In this document: one piece after another, positions 43,516 to 54,837 of the stretch | How the letters are laid out: the number at the start of each line of letters is the position of its first letter | Numbering within the stretch: the first letter of the stretch is position 1 | Assembly (NCBI GenBank): GCA_020736575.1 | Contig: JAGPYM010000073.1 | Span: forward strand, 1-64,000 | Direction of reading: 5' to 3' | Source of the DNA: Thelonectria olida | Taxonomy: Eukaryota > Ascomycota > Sordariomycetes > Hypocreales > Nectriaceae | Length of the DNA stretch: 64,000 nucleotides | The notes under the pieces: generated by a model | Database searches by the model: none | The model's input: the letters and a program-made list of their open reading frames with translations, nothing else | What the model was told of the DNA's origin: nothing | Program-made: the position numbers and the translations under genes

Positions 43516-45707
43516 AGCCACTCCACCCAATCCACGTAGTGGATCCACCCGTGGATTCCACTGTCCACTCCACTGGCAAAATCCCAGTGGATTGGCTAAT
43601 CCACCGAATCCACTCGAAGGTGGGTGGATTGGAAGTGGAGTAGTTGAGGGGGCCCATATATTTTGGCAGAGCCCATCTAACAGCAGCTGACGAGCCCCCA
43701 CAATTCAGCAACGTTGCTACCCTATATAAAAAACACCATGAAGCTTCTGAACCGTGCAATTTTAGGATGCACACTATAAAGGTAGTCCTATTTGAATGTT
43801 CTGGATTTTCTCATTCGAATGATATAAGTCTCAATATGTGTGCTTAAGATTTGCTCAAGGCATGCCACATCGTCATGAAGGCGGCCAATGGGTTGTGCAC
43901 TTTGTAGTTGCAAACCTATATTTCAAGCCCATATTAAGCTCGACTATCCACATTTTGGATTCATAATACGAGACTTAGGTTATTGAATAGCCTCCGGCAA
44001 GACGATTCGAAAAATGCATTCAGATTCTTCAATATCTCAATACTGCGCGAACAATTGCAAGTGACACTGAGCGCGTCAGGTCGGATTTGGAGACTGTTAG
44101 AGACTTATCTAAAATTCGAGCCCAATGTGATCCTCGCTACTTGCTGATCCACACAAATTGGCCTGATTAGGAAGTACCTGAAACATCTGCAAGATAAGGG
44201 CATATTGTGCCAACTAGGCCGCGTTGGACGCGTTATTCGCGCTGACTGACCACCTGCTGTTGACCTTGTACTACCACCATGCTTTGCGATTACGACATGA
44301 TAAAGAGATTCTTGTTACCATGACCTCGCCTGAGTCCTGCTTCGATATTTCCGACAGCGGCTTCGGGTCGGCCCCCGAATCAACGCCCTGCCCGACGCCC
44401 TATCCTACCAGTTCAACCTCGACCCCTGTCTCGAGACTGACGACCCCTTCCGCAAGCGATGAACACCACGAACGTACGCTCTGGAAGCATTTCCCTGGCT
44501 GGGCGTTCTCTGAGCGAGCCAGAGAGACGCGTTGTTGGGCCTGGCAATTTGGATATGACATCCAAAAGGAAGACGACCGCAGATGGATTTGCCAAGCCTG
44601 CATTCGCAAGAATGCCTTACATCCTCGTCATTTCGAAGCTGATGGCATTCACAACGCGTACAATCATCTGTTCAACGACCACGGGATTCGCGCTCCGCCT
44701 GGCAGGACCAAAGGAACGGCTGAAAAGAAGGCAGATTCCAAGGGCAGGAAGCCTATGGGGCAGCGGACTCTCGCGGAATCGTTAAAGATTGATCTACACG
44801 ACCCCCGAGAGCAAGCAATTGCGAATGGCTTTATCAAGCGCTTCGACAAGGAACACTTCCGGAGGCTTCTGATCGACTGGATCGTGGCCAAGAATCACTC
44901 CTTTTCTATTGCTGAAGAGACAGAACTCCAGGCCATCTTCGACTACTTGAACCCTTCAGTTTCGGCACGTAAAGCCAATATGACCCACACAACGGTTCGA
45001 GAAAAGATCGTCGCCGCGTTCGAACAACACAAGCAGAAGGTGATTGAGGTTTTGTGTAAGGCGCCTGGCCTTATTCACATCTCCTTCGACGGCTGGCGGT
45101 CTGGAAACCGCCACGCCTTATATGGCATCTGTTGCTTCTTTAGGGACGAAAACAACAAGCCTTGCAAGATTACGATTGGGCTCCCCGAACTCAGCGCCAG
45201 GCATACAAGGTCCAATATCGCGGCCGAAATCCTCGACGTAATTGAATCGTATCAGATCCAAGACAAAATTGGCTATTTCACGCTTGACAATGCGAAAAAC
45301 AACGATACCGTCATGGAGATAATTGGTGGAGAGCTCGGATTCGTAGGGGCTCGCAGGCGAGGGCGCTGTTTTGGGCATACCTTGAACCTCTCCGCCAAAG
45401 CCATTCTATTTGGGCACGATGCTGATGCATTTGAGCGGCGTCTGTCAGGGGCAGAGCCTCTTACTGAATCAGAACACTCGATTTGGCGCAAAAAGGGGCC
45501 AGCAGGCAAACTGCACAATCTTGTGGTGGCTATCCACAGGTCTGACCTGCTGACTGGCATACTTCGCCGCATTCAACAAGAAGCATTCGCCAAGTCGTCT
45601 GACTCCAAACTTAACGCCAGAAAGCCGTTGGATGTTATTCTGGACAACGATACCAGATGGCTGTCACAGTTATATATGATACGACGAGCTCTACTGCTTC
45701 GCGACTA

Positions 45708-47933
45708 CCATCCAGGACCACCTAATGGATAACCCCACCTAATGGATAACCAAAATTTCGCTCCTCCCATACAAAATCTAAATTTTCAATTGCACCGTAT
45801 TCGGCCAGGAATGAAGATACTTGCAAACTAAGACCTGTACTATATTGCTTTTTTCGTAGAATTTTCATATCGGCTTAAATTTTCCCCGTTCCGCCTCGTG
45901 GCCTGGTTCTCTAGCCCTTTCAACTTTTTTGCATTTCACCTCATGTACCCTAGGCGACTCCATCCACTCAAGCCGAGTTTTCACCTAATTTACTCGACGG
46001 AACTCCCTCCGCAATGGTTCGTCGTAATTATACTGAAGATGACGTAGCTGAGGCTATATTAGATACCACTGATAGAGGCCTCTCACAGAATGAGGCGGCT
46101 CAGAAACGTGGAGTGCCTCAGTCGACCCTTTCTGGACGACTTTCCGGTCAAGCGAGCAGGAATGAACGTATCCAGGCCCATCAGCGTATTTCCAAGAGCC
46201 AGGAGGAGACCCTCATTCGTTGGGTGTTGCGACAAGAGTCTCTGGGCTATGCTCTCTCGCACAGCCAACTCCGTGCCTGTGTCGAGGCCATCCTCAAACA
46301 ACAAGGCGATAACAAGCCTCTGGGCAAGCACTGGACCACCAGGTTCGTCAAGCGTCACCTACAACTATCTACCAAGCTTGGGAAACGCCAGGAAGCCGCC
46401 AGGTTTGACGGATTTACTCCGAAGGCGGTCAATTGGTACTTCGATATTCGGGAGACGGAATACGGCTGGATCAAGCCTGAGAACACGGTTAACGTGGACG
46501 AGGGCGGCATAATGGCGGGTTTCGGTAAGCCTTCTACAAGTACTCTATGGGTTTCCATAGGTCATAACTAATTGGTTGTCCATGAGGCTTGGACAGCCTC
46601 GTAATCGGGAGCTCTGACCCGAAGAAGAAGGCGATGTTGAAAGGCGTCCAGTCGCGCACTTGGACCTCGTTTATTGAGGCTGTCACCGCAACTGGTCGCG
46701 CTTTAAAACCGGGCATTATCTTTAAGGGAAAAGAGCTACAGAAGCAGTGGTTTCTTAACGAATTCGAATTGATAGCGGACTGGCACTACATCACATCACC
46801 GAACGGCTGGACCGACAACCACATAGCTCTCGAGTGGTTGAAAGACGTCTATCTACCTCAAACAGAGCCTCGTGATGCATCAGATGCGAGACTCATTATC
46901 CTTGACGGTCACGGAAGCCATGCACAGGTGAGTCTTTTGGGGTTTTCACCGCAAAGTCTCCCGCTATAAGATCGCTGACGAGCATCCAGGATGAGTGGAT
47001 GGCTACGTGCTTTCTGAACAACGTTTACTGCTGTTACCTACCAGCACATTGTTCCCATGGTTTACAACCGTTAGACAATGGAATTTTTAATGTCATCAAA
47101 GGTGCGTATCGGAAAGAACTCCAAAAGCTGGCTAGTTTGACCGATTCTGCGCCGGTTGACAAAGTCAACTTTATTCGGGCATACGCGAAAGCCAGAGAGG
47201 CGGGCATGAGGAAGGAGATTATCTTATCCGGCTGGAGATTTACTGGAAATTGGCCTATAAATCGTCACAAGGCTCTAACACATCCTGAAATTCAACCGGA
47301 CAAAGAAAACGTGGTGGAACGGTTCAAGACGCCGAGCCCTCCTCAGTTGCACTCAGATGATACGCCGAAAACGAGCCGCCAGGTGAGAGATTTGGCCAAA
47401 TACCGAAGTCGTCCGACCAGGCGGAAGTACAGTAAGATCGCAAAGGGGTTGGAAGCTTTAGAGATGAAGGTGGCCGTTCAGAATGCGCGGATTACTGGCC
47501 TCGAGGAGCAGATGGCCCAGCTGCGGCGAGGGAAGAAAAGAAAGGCGGTACCGAACCCGAACCGACGATTCATGGCTCTGGCGGAGGCTCTAGCGGCTGG
47601 AGAAGCTTTTCTTGACTCAAAGGAGGCAGAAATAGAGGTGGATGTGGACGAGGAGGTCGAGTCGGTGATTGAGGTGGGTGTCAGGTCAGAGGACGAAAGT
47701 GACGACTTTAGGGTCGTAACAAAGCACTGCCAGCGCACACGGAGCGGTCGGGAGGTCAAAAAACCACGCAGAGAGTAAAAATTGATCAATTTTCTAGAGT
47801 TTCTCTCCAAAGCTTCGCTTTTTAATTGACGACCTGGTGTTTTGTGCTCGCGTCAAAATTTGGATTTTGTGTGGGCGGAGCGAAATTTTGGTTATCCATT
47901 AGGTGGGGTTATCCATTAGGTGGTCCTGGATGG
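45708..47933 (+). mobile_element. pogo-type DNA transposon, complete, TA duplication
   Basis: A 2226-bp element bounded by TA at 45706-45707 and 47934-47935. The terminal inverted repeats are identical for about 57 bp and continue with few mismatches to about 80 bp. Each contains two copies of the word cacctaatggataacc. It encodes one spliced transposase without disruption. Intact ends plus an open gene make it a candidate active element. Confidence 0.92.
46014..47778 (+). CDS. pogo/Fot1-like DDE transposase
   Basis: Exons 46014-46524, 46587-46927 and 46990-47778, separated by two 62-nt introns (GTAAGC...CATGAG and GTGAGT...TCCAG), give 546 residues. Domain order is a psq-type helix-turn-helix (residues about 5-50), a CENP-B-type helix-turn-helix (about 60-120), and a DDE_1 core. 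Catalytic acids are visible in TVNVDEGG (about 163), LIILDGHGSHAQ (about 278) and GLQPLDNGIFNVIKGAYRK (about 320). The C-terminus has a coiled coil (LEALEMKVAVQNARITGLEE) and an acidic tail. All core motifs are intact. It acts in the nucleus on its own inverted repeats. Confidence 0.9.
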
Positions 47934-49274
47934 TATATCGAGCGACTTATTGCCCACTATCGAATCGAATTCGAACAACAAAACAAGTCCAGAAGGGGCA
48001 GACCTGCAAAGTCACCCACGTTGCCCTTCATTTGCCAGCAAGAGAACCAGCTATCCGACAAGGACTGGGAGGTGCTTGAAATATTTGCCCAAATCCTTGG
48101 CTACTACGAAGCCACAATCAAAATGCTCGAAGGCGATGGCCAGATTCGCAAGCGGAAGCGTGGATAGACTGGGTCATATGGCAATATTTGGGATGTTATT
48201 CAAGGCTTTGAGTTCCTTCTCGAGCAGCTTGAACGGTTCAAGGATATCGCGAAGGACTTCCCTGATCCTGAACACTTCAGGATCAACATCAATTTGGGCT
48301 GGCAGAAGCTGAATGAGTACTACGAGAGAGTGAGCGAGACACCCATCTACTATGCTGGCCTGGCGCTCCATCCCGCATACCGGTGGAAATGGTTTGAACG
48401 CAACTGGGCTGACCGCCCCGACTGGATTGACGAGGCGAAAAGAATTGTTCACGACGTGTGGCGTTTTGAGTATCGGGAGGCCACTTTGCCCGGAGAGAGC
48501 CTATCAGCAGTTGAGCCAGTTCCTAAGCAGCGGAAGACTTCAGACAATCCATTCCAGGAATACCTTCAACGAAACCGCTACATAGCGCCAGAAGCAGGTC
48601 ACGATGGCCTCACGCCAGGCGAAGACGAATACCTCCATTGGATTACGCACTGCGAAAGTGGCGATGGCTCAATCGACGACCCTCTCGCTTACTGGCACGA
48701 AAAGCGATTCAAGTATCCAAACTTATCGCGAATGGCGCTTGATTTTCTCACAATACAACCCATGTCTGCAGAGTGTGAGCGTCTTTTCTCAGCAGCAGGT
48801 CGGATGGTGAACCCTCTACGCCACCAACTTGAAGCCCAGATTATCGGGATGTGCCAGGTGTTGCGTTCATGGCTGAGGGTGGGTATTATTCACGATCTAG
48901 ATCCCTTCTTTATCTCGGTAGACGAAGAAAAATCCAATGTCGAAGTGGCTCAGATGTCAGATCAGCAGCTTGAAGGGTGGGCAACACAGTGGCTAACTCA
49001 GGTGGCGAGCGCTCAAGACGAGATGGAAGCCAGTTGGAGATAGGCTCACTTGGAGCTTCTGGAAGTTGAAGCTGGGCGCTTACGTAGGCAAAGGCTTTGA
49101 GAATAGCTTCACCATCGCGAATGGAGGCACTTGCTAATCCACCCAATCCACCCTAATCCACCCTAATCCACGATGGCTTCCAGTGGATCCACTAGACTGA
49201 GATATTCAGTGGATTATGATCTACCCACTCCACTCGAGCAGCCAGTGGATTCAGTGGAGTGGCTTTCAACCCTG

Positions 49275-50251
49275 AACTTCTTTGTTGCTACCTGGGGCAT
49301 CTTTTTACATACCATCAGTTATCTGATGTGGAACTTTGGCGTTCTCAAAAATGCTGTGGCCTGGATTACCATCGCTGTGATCGGCTGGGTTCCCATGGTC
49401 ACTGGCCAGTCCCTCGTTCTTTATTCACGGCTGCACCTTATCGTGTATGACGAGAGGATCCTCCGTCTGGTCTTGGCCATGATTATTTCTGACGTTTTCA
49501 TCGGCCACGTCCCTACGATCATTGTCGCCTAGGGGCTATTCTGGCCCCAGAACCCGGCCCCTACATCACTGCCTACTCGGTTTACGAGAAGATCCAAGTG
49601 TCCCTTTTCTTCTTCCAGGAGGTGGTTATTTCGAGCCTATACATTTGGTATACCTACAAAGCCCTCCAGATGCAGGAAGCTCTCCACGGTGCCTAGGCCT
49701 CCAGGATGCTATACCACCTCGTTGTGGTTAATATTCTTGTCATCATCCTCGACGCCGCCGTCCTCGCCCTCGAGTACAATAACCTGTACAACTTGCAAAC
49801 CGCTATCAAGGGGATGGTCTACTCCATCAAGCTCAAGATCGAATTTTCCATCCTTACCTCCCTCATAAACCCCGCCAAAGCCAATATTGGACACAGCGGC
49901 GAGCACGACGCCGTCCTGGACATTGATAGCCATGGGCGCTATGGATACGGAACCGGCTCTAGGAATCGCGGGAAGAGAACCTCTCGCCGTCAAGAGTCGG
50001 TGGCTATTTCAAATGACAGCCACACCGGAGTGCGATGTGAAGTCTTCGCGCAGGCGAACAACTCAGATATTGAACCGCATGATGGGATTGCCGTTATGAC
50101 ACCTATGGAAGTAGCGTACAATAGGTCGGGGGACAGGGAATGTGAGAGCCTGGCGACAAGGTCATCGTTGAACCAGCGGCGTAGTTTTGACGGTATGGGA
50201 ACGGTGCCATCCGCTTCATCTCAGGATGGGTTCGCAACCAAGTGTTTCTAA
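49275..50251 (+). pseudogene. multi-TM (DUF7703-like) protein gene, truncated and broken
   Basis: Directly after the hAT terminus the frame opens with FVATWGIFLHTISYLMWNFG, then GQSLVLYSRLHLIVYDERIL and IISDVFIGHVPTII. This is the hallmark of a fungal integral-membrane family with seven predicted helices. A TAG at about 49530 and a frameshift near 49556 interrupt it. AYSVYEKIQVSLFFFQE follows, then a second TAG at about 49694, and the rest reads LVVVNILVIILDAAVLALEY to a hydrophilic tail ending 50251. The first helix or two are missing on the hAT side. Apparently the gene lost its 5' end together with the hAT event and then decayed. Confidence 0.65.
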
Positions 50252-50534
50252 TGTTCACGTGTCGATGGAATAATTAGCAGAGATTTGTCGACGCACCTAG
50301 AAGCATGCTGCGGGTGTTCAGCCGTTGCGTTCACTGTCTCCTCATTCCAGTCATCTATATCGTCGTGAAGTCTGCGTTAAAAGATAGCCTACAGTTTGGT
50401 TAAGTCTTTCGTAGTGAGACTGCTTTAGTTCATGCGTATGATGTTTGGGGGGTGGAATGTTGATATTACTGCGGACTATATATTATTGCTGAATTATACT
50501 CAAAAGATTCTTCGCAATTAACAGGAGAATAAAC

Positions 50535-51127
50535 TTGCGACAAAGCCAGACACCGGGAAGAAATATTCATTACGGCTTTGCCTGGATATCTAACACATCT
50601 TCAGCAGTCTGTTGGTCTCGACCGAGGGGAGAATTATGGCCGTTCACTGGTCTTCATCACTGCCACCAATTGGACAAGATTGTTCAGTTGCTGCTGGAGA
50701 AGGGTGCGGACGTCAATACAGAAGGTGGAGCGTACGGAAGCGCTCTACAGGCGGCATCATTTGGAGGACACGACAAGATTATTCAGTTGCTGCTGGAGAA
50801 GGGTGAGGAAGTCAATATAGAAGGTAGAGTGTACAGAAGCGCTCCAGTATTATTTAGAGGACATAACAAGATTATTCAGTTGCTACTGGAGAAGGGTGCG
50901 GACGTCAACACAGAAGGTGGATTATACGGAAGCGCCCTACAGGCGGCATCATTTGGAGGGCACGACAAGATTGTTCAGCAACTGCTAGAGAAGGATGCGG
51001 ATATTAATATAGAAGGTGGACGGTACGGAAGCGCTCTATAGGTAGCATCAGCAAGAGGATACAAGAAGATTGTTCAGCTGCTGCTGGAGAAGGTATCAGG
51101 CGCCGAAATGGCATGCACGAGCTGTTG
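50535..51127 (+). pseudogene. ankyrin-repeat fragment
   Basis: About five 33-residue ankyrin units of the type IIQLLLEKGADVNTEGGLYG, SALQAASFGGHDK occur in one frame. The last two are separated by a TAG at about 51039. Such highly similar ankyrins usually end fungal NACHT receptors; no NTPase is upstream. DNA repeats of about 99 bp are still similar, so decay is fairly recent. Confidence 0.65.
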
Positions 51128-51890
51128 ATCTAACATTTCGGAAATTGCTAACGAAGCAGAAGCACGGAGACGAGATGAAGAAAGGGAGGGGCCTAAATAG
51201 GGACGACCATGATGGAAATTGATTGCTGTACATGTTTGTGGCCACGCCAGGAGTTCATCAGAGCAGTAAACCAGGCATGTCTGTACATGTGGATGGCAGG
51301 CCGCAATTAAACATAAAAACTTGAGTTGTCAGACACTGAACTATATAAAAAGAGATGAAACCTGAAACTGGCTAATATCAGGTAGGCCTAACCAGTAGCA
51401 ACTTTGTCGTGTTGCCCAATCCATCTCAATCGTAGCATTAGAGATTGTAGCTCAGCACGTCCTTTGCGTCAATAGGGGGCTCTGAGGCCTCACGGCTACC
51501 CGGACGGAAAATATACAAGTACGGCAACGGGGTTGTTGTTTGTGGTGATGGAGAGTAGAAAAGACGATTTCTAGAGGATGGAATTGAAGAAATTGTGCAA
51601 ACGTCGGGAGGTAGAGCGAGGTTTGATAGAGCAGCGCTATTGGAGTATGTTGCAACCATACGCACAAGCTCTGGCGATAAGGATTCCATACTGGGAAGTG
51701 ACGGAGAACCTTAGGTATAAGTAGAGAATGGTTTCCGCCGGACTCTTCCTTAAACATATCTTGGTCTCAAGGTTTCCCCTTCTGTAGCTTTTCATCTCCC
51801 GTCTCCTGCATCCCCGGTTTCGAGACGCCGTGAGTGCTTGGCCATTGGACCATCAACAAAATGCCAAGCTTCTGGAAGTGTTGTGCCTGT
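51128..51890. other. intergenic between ankyrin relic and ligase 3' end
   Basis: No recognised gene. Short minus-strand ORFs at 51438-51757 overlap each other and lack motifs. Confidence 0.4.
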
Positions 51891-54134
51891 TTACTCCAGC
51901 TTTGCTCGTTTGACTGTTGAATTACCATGCAAGGCAGCCTCTGGAGTTATCTTCCGCTTTGATGAACCCAGGGAAATATTATCAAGGCACTGGGAGTCAG
52001 CAGCTGTCCCCAACTTCTCCTGTTGCCGGTTGCTTTGCCTGCCTGCACAAATATCTGCGACAGAAACTGCGTCGTCGCTGGGAGAGCTAGTCCTCGATCT
52101 GTCAACCAGGTGCTCGTAGCCTTGCAGTCTCCTAAGCCAACTTTTCTCTTCCTCTTCTCCATCATCCGGTATCTCTAGGCATCTTTGGGCCAACTCTTGC
52201 AGCTCCTCAAAGCTGATTGTATCCCTGACCGAGCGATCCTCATGAACCTTCAACACTCGTGGAAATCGCAGAGCAAAGTACCCAACATTCGCGGGCTTGT
52301 CGAAGCCAGCACCGACCACTTCTACTGTAAATGGATGCTTGAATAGCTCTGCTGGCTGCAGCCTCCGTGCGGGCTCGCATAAGACATCGAACTCGGGCAT
52401 AGACTTCGCGAATGGTGCTCGTGTGAAATATCCATGGCGGTTGAGGTACGTGATAATTTCTTTTGAGATGCCATGTCTGTCGACTGTATCAACTATGCGA
52501 AATCTCGGCTTGGCATTAAAGCGGCAGACCTCGTCCTGATTTTCGACGCACCCAATATAGAATGACGTCCACCATAGGCTACCAATGCCGAGCTCATGCT
52601 CGTCTCCCGCGTCGCGGCGTCCCCCAATAATGGCGAAGTCTGCAGTGTCACCAAGGCCTGGAATGTAATATTTCTTGAGCTTGATGAATGGCCTGCTTCC
52701 GTTGAATGAGAAGTAGGGGTCGTCGCAACCTTTGAGCACAAATCCTTCCCACCGTTGTGTGATGGCTCGAGCGAACGTCTCACTGAGCCGTTCCGCCGCG
52801 TCGAAAGACGAGAATTCAATTACTTCGCGGGACCCGATGTCGGTCCGGCCCGGAATGCGGCAGACCAGAGATTGAAGCAGTCGTCGCCGTTCATCATGAG
52901 TCTCTAAGCCGCAGACAATGTCGTCCAATAAAAGAATATCGTAGAACATGATCATGAGATGCTCGCTCGATTCGACGGGCGAATCTCGAGCAGCTCCAAG
53001 AAACCGTCCCGATCGTTTCACATGTCTGCGGATTTTGTGGAAAGGCTCGATTCTCCCGTTGTCGTCGTTCCATACCAGCAGCTCGCCCTCCAGGATGCAC
53101 CGCTTCTTGATCTGGCAGCCTGCTGTGTCGAGCTCAAGGCTGTCCCGCAGTGCCCGATGAATTCCCATGCGGTCGTTGGTTGAATCTCTCCCACTTTTGG
53201 AGAAAATCTTGAATCCGGCTCCGGATTTTTTCACGTCGATATGGATTTGACAGTATTCTCCATCGTACTTCCTCTCCACGCTCATCCGTCTCGGCCCAGC
53301 CAATTGGCAGCAATGCCTGATGCTCCTTGCTTTTTCATAGGTCACACGCGCAGTCATTATCCCAACCTGCGGCTCTAGCTCCCTACTGGCGACTTCCTTC
53401 AGCTCATCGCAAGTATCCACGGCTGGCTGGATGGGCATATGCCGGATAGTCGGGCTGTCTAGGAGCCCCACAGCAGCTGGGAATGAATTTTGAAAGCGAA
53501 GGAGGTCAGGCAGGAGAAAATGGAATCTGCTCATTACTAGCCTCTCCGGAACGCGGGCTGGGCTGTAATTCTTTGATATAATGCGAATCATCCATTTGGC
53601 CTCGGAGCTCTGCAGGACTCGGAATACTTTCCGAAGTAAGTCATCTGCACGGCTTAATCGGCCGTGCTTTATTGTAACTCTTTCCCGTAGGCTAGCGGAC
53701 GAGAACGGTGATAAGGCCGCAACCTGATCGAGGACATCGTCGATTTCTTCCAGGGTTACCTCTGGGCCGGCTCTGGGTTCGCAGTCTGTTGTAGCCATCA
53801 CGCGCTCGACAGAGGACTCAAAGTCTAAACCGCCACTGGTTTTCCATCTCTGAAGATCCTTCATTCGGGATGATCCAAGACACTGTGCGCGTTGTATAAC
53901 CCCTTCCAGTTGTCGTTCTTGCAGACCAAAGATCCGGTCTGGTCTGCGTTCGGGAAAGAGACACGACAAGAATGCAACGGCTTCTGGGCCTCGCCGTGGA
54001 ATGATTGCATTGTGTTTGTTGAACCAGACAAGAATGGTGTCACGTTCCTGGATCTTGCCGATACTCGATGACCTCCTGGCGTTTCTCTCGAGTCTCTCGA
54101 GGAGATCGCAAAGCAGTCTGAAGGGAAACGGCAT
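51891..54134 (-). CDS. ATP-dependent DNA ligase, fungal accessory paralogue
   Basis: An uninterrupted 747-residue frame from ATG 54134. The start MPFPFRLLCDLLERLE resembles the DNA-binding domain start of ligase IV-like fungal enzymes. The adenylation domain has motif I RKYDGEY (lysine near 288), motif III region MIMFYDILLLDD, motif IV WEGFVLKG (about 463) and motif V KLKKYYIPGL (about 486). The OB-fold region follows and the C-terminal 120 residues are polar. No BRCT domain is present, unlike canonical ligase IV, so it is probably an accessory ligase rather than the NHEJ enzyme. Expected to seal DNA nicks in the nucleus. The lack of introns over 2.2 kb is unusual beside neighbouring genes. 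All active-site motifs look intact. Confidence 0.87.
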   Translation of the reverse strand: MPFPFRLLCDLLERLERNARRSSSIGKIQERDTILVWFNKHNAIIPRRGPEAVAFLSCLFPERRPDRIFGLQERQLEGVIQRAQCLGSSRMKDLQRWKTSGGLDFESSVERVMATTDCEPRAGPEVTLEEIDDVLDQVAALSPFSSASLRERVTIKHGRLSRADDLLRKVFRVLQSSEAKWMIRIISKNYSPARVPERLVMSRFHFLLPDLLRFQNSFPAAVGLLDSPTIRHMPIQPAVDTCDELKEVASRELEPQVGIMTARVTYEKARSIRHCCQLAGPRRMSVERKYDGEYCQIHIDVKKSGAGFKIFSKSGRDSTNDRMGIHRALRDSLELDTAGCQIKKRCILEGELLVWNDDNGRIEPFHKIRRHVKRSGRFLGAARDSPVESSEHLMIMFYDILLLDDIVCGLETHDERRRLLQSLVCRIPGRTDIGSREVIEFSSFDAAERLSETFARAITQRWEGFVLKGCDDPYFSFNGSRPFIKLKKYYIPGLGDTADFAIIGGRRDAGDEHELGIGSLWWTSFYIGCVENQDEVCRFNAKPRFRIVDTVDRHGISKEIITYLNRHGYFTRAPFAKSMPEFDVLCEPARRLQPAELFKHPFTVEVVGAGFDKPANVGYFALRFPRVLKVHEDRSVRDTISFEELQELAQRCLEIPDDGEEEEKSWLRRLQGYEHLVDRSRTSSPSDDAVSVADICAGRQSNRQQEKLGTAADSQCLDNISLGSSKRKITPEAALHGNSTVKRAKLE

Positions 54135-54837
54135 GTGGAAAACGATGGTAATGAGAAGGGTGAAGGCGAAGAGGTAAGCACCAAATTATCACAGCATGTA
54201 CTAATGTGGAGGGTAGTAGGGAGCTTTGCTGATATCTGGCTTTCATTTTAGTAGTTGGTCAGCTGCTTATATAGCTCGCCCCTCACCAAATTCTAAGTCT
54301 CTGTGCAGCTTCAGATTTAGACTCTGTAAGCCGAGACGCCGCCCCTTCTGCAAATGGATCCATGTACAAGCAGCATACTTTTGGATTCGTCATGCCTCCC
54401 GGGGCTTCTGTTATCCGCTGAAACCAACCGGGGCCCTCTCACTGGCATAGACTCCCTCCGAATGCATCACTGCTTCCTCCAGAATGGAAGGGATGCATGA
54501 AGCCTGAGCTCATACGTCACGTATAGGCGAGGCAGACCAACAGGAACTAGGATCAGGTTTAGAGACTCGAGAGACTATGCATGCCCTTGCTGTCAGGCGG
54601 CAGAACTGACCAGCAGGGCGGTCTCAGTCCAAGTTGATGCCTGCAACCTGGTCAGTCACGCCTTTCTCTCATTATCATGCACCGCAGCTCTCCCGTCCCC
54701 CTGCATCGGCTTCCCCGAAGATTCAGTCTCAGCCTCCAAGATCTCGAACGACTTCTCCATTGGTGACTCCGGAGCTGCGCCGTGAAGTCCTTCATTCTGT
54801 AAGAGATCAAACGGCTCCAGCACAGGCACCAAAGTGG
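54135..54837. other. intergenic upstream of ligase
   Basis: About 700 bp between the ligase start and the Cdc25-like fragment, both on the minus strand. No gene recognised; a Pro/Ser-rich plus-strand ORF at 54634-54882 starts with TTG and is not supported. Confidence 0.4.

Larger units (their letters stand above)
44320..49043 (+). pseudogene. hAT transposase, interrupted by pogo insertion and one stop
   Basis: Frame parts 44320-45707 and 47936-49043 are exactly in phase once the insert and one TA are removed (832 codons). The N-terminus has a BED-like Cys/His region (WICQACIRKN, HNAYNHLFNDH). The catalytic region has HISFDGWRSGN and YFTLDNAKNND. The C-terminal dimerisation segment is well kept (LDFLTIQPMSAECERLFSAA). 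Besides the insertion, a single TAG at 48165-48167 interrupts the frame. ATG 44320 is preferred; the frame is open to 44224 without an upstream ATG of its own. Confidence 0.88.
43506..49274 (+). mobile_element. hAT transposon carrying a nested pogo element
   Basis: The ends are CAGGGTTGAAAGCCACTCCAC and its reverse complement at 49254-49274, a hAT-type terminus. Subterminal regions on both sides are packed with copies of ATCCAC/GTGGAT, likely transposase-binding sites. Without the nested 2.2-kb insert the element would be about 3.5 kb. The 8-bp flanks (aggccacg left, aacttctt right) do not match, so the expected 8-bp duplication is missing. The transposase frame is disrupted twice, so the element cannot move on its own. 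Confidence 0.85.

Noticed and set aside
43407..49532. A single gene split by the hAT, with signal peptide and multi-TM parts
   Set aside because: The flanks lack a target duplication, and the multi-TM family as I know it has no cleaved signal peptide; kept as two separate relics.
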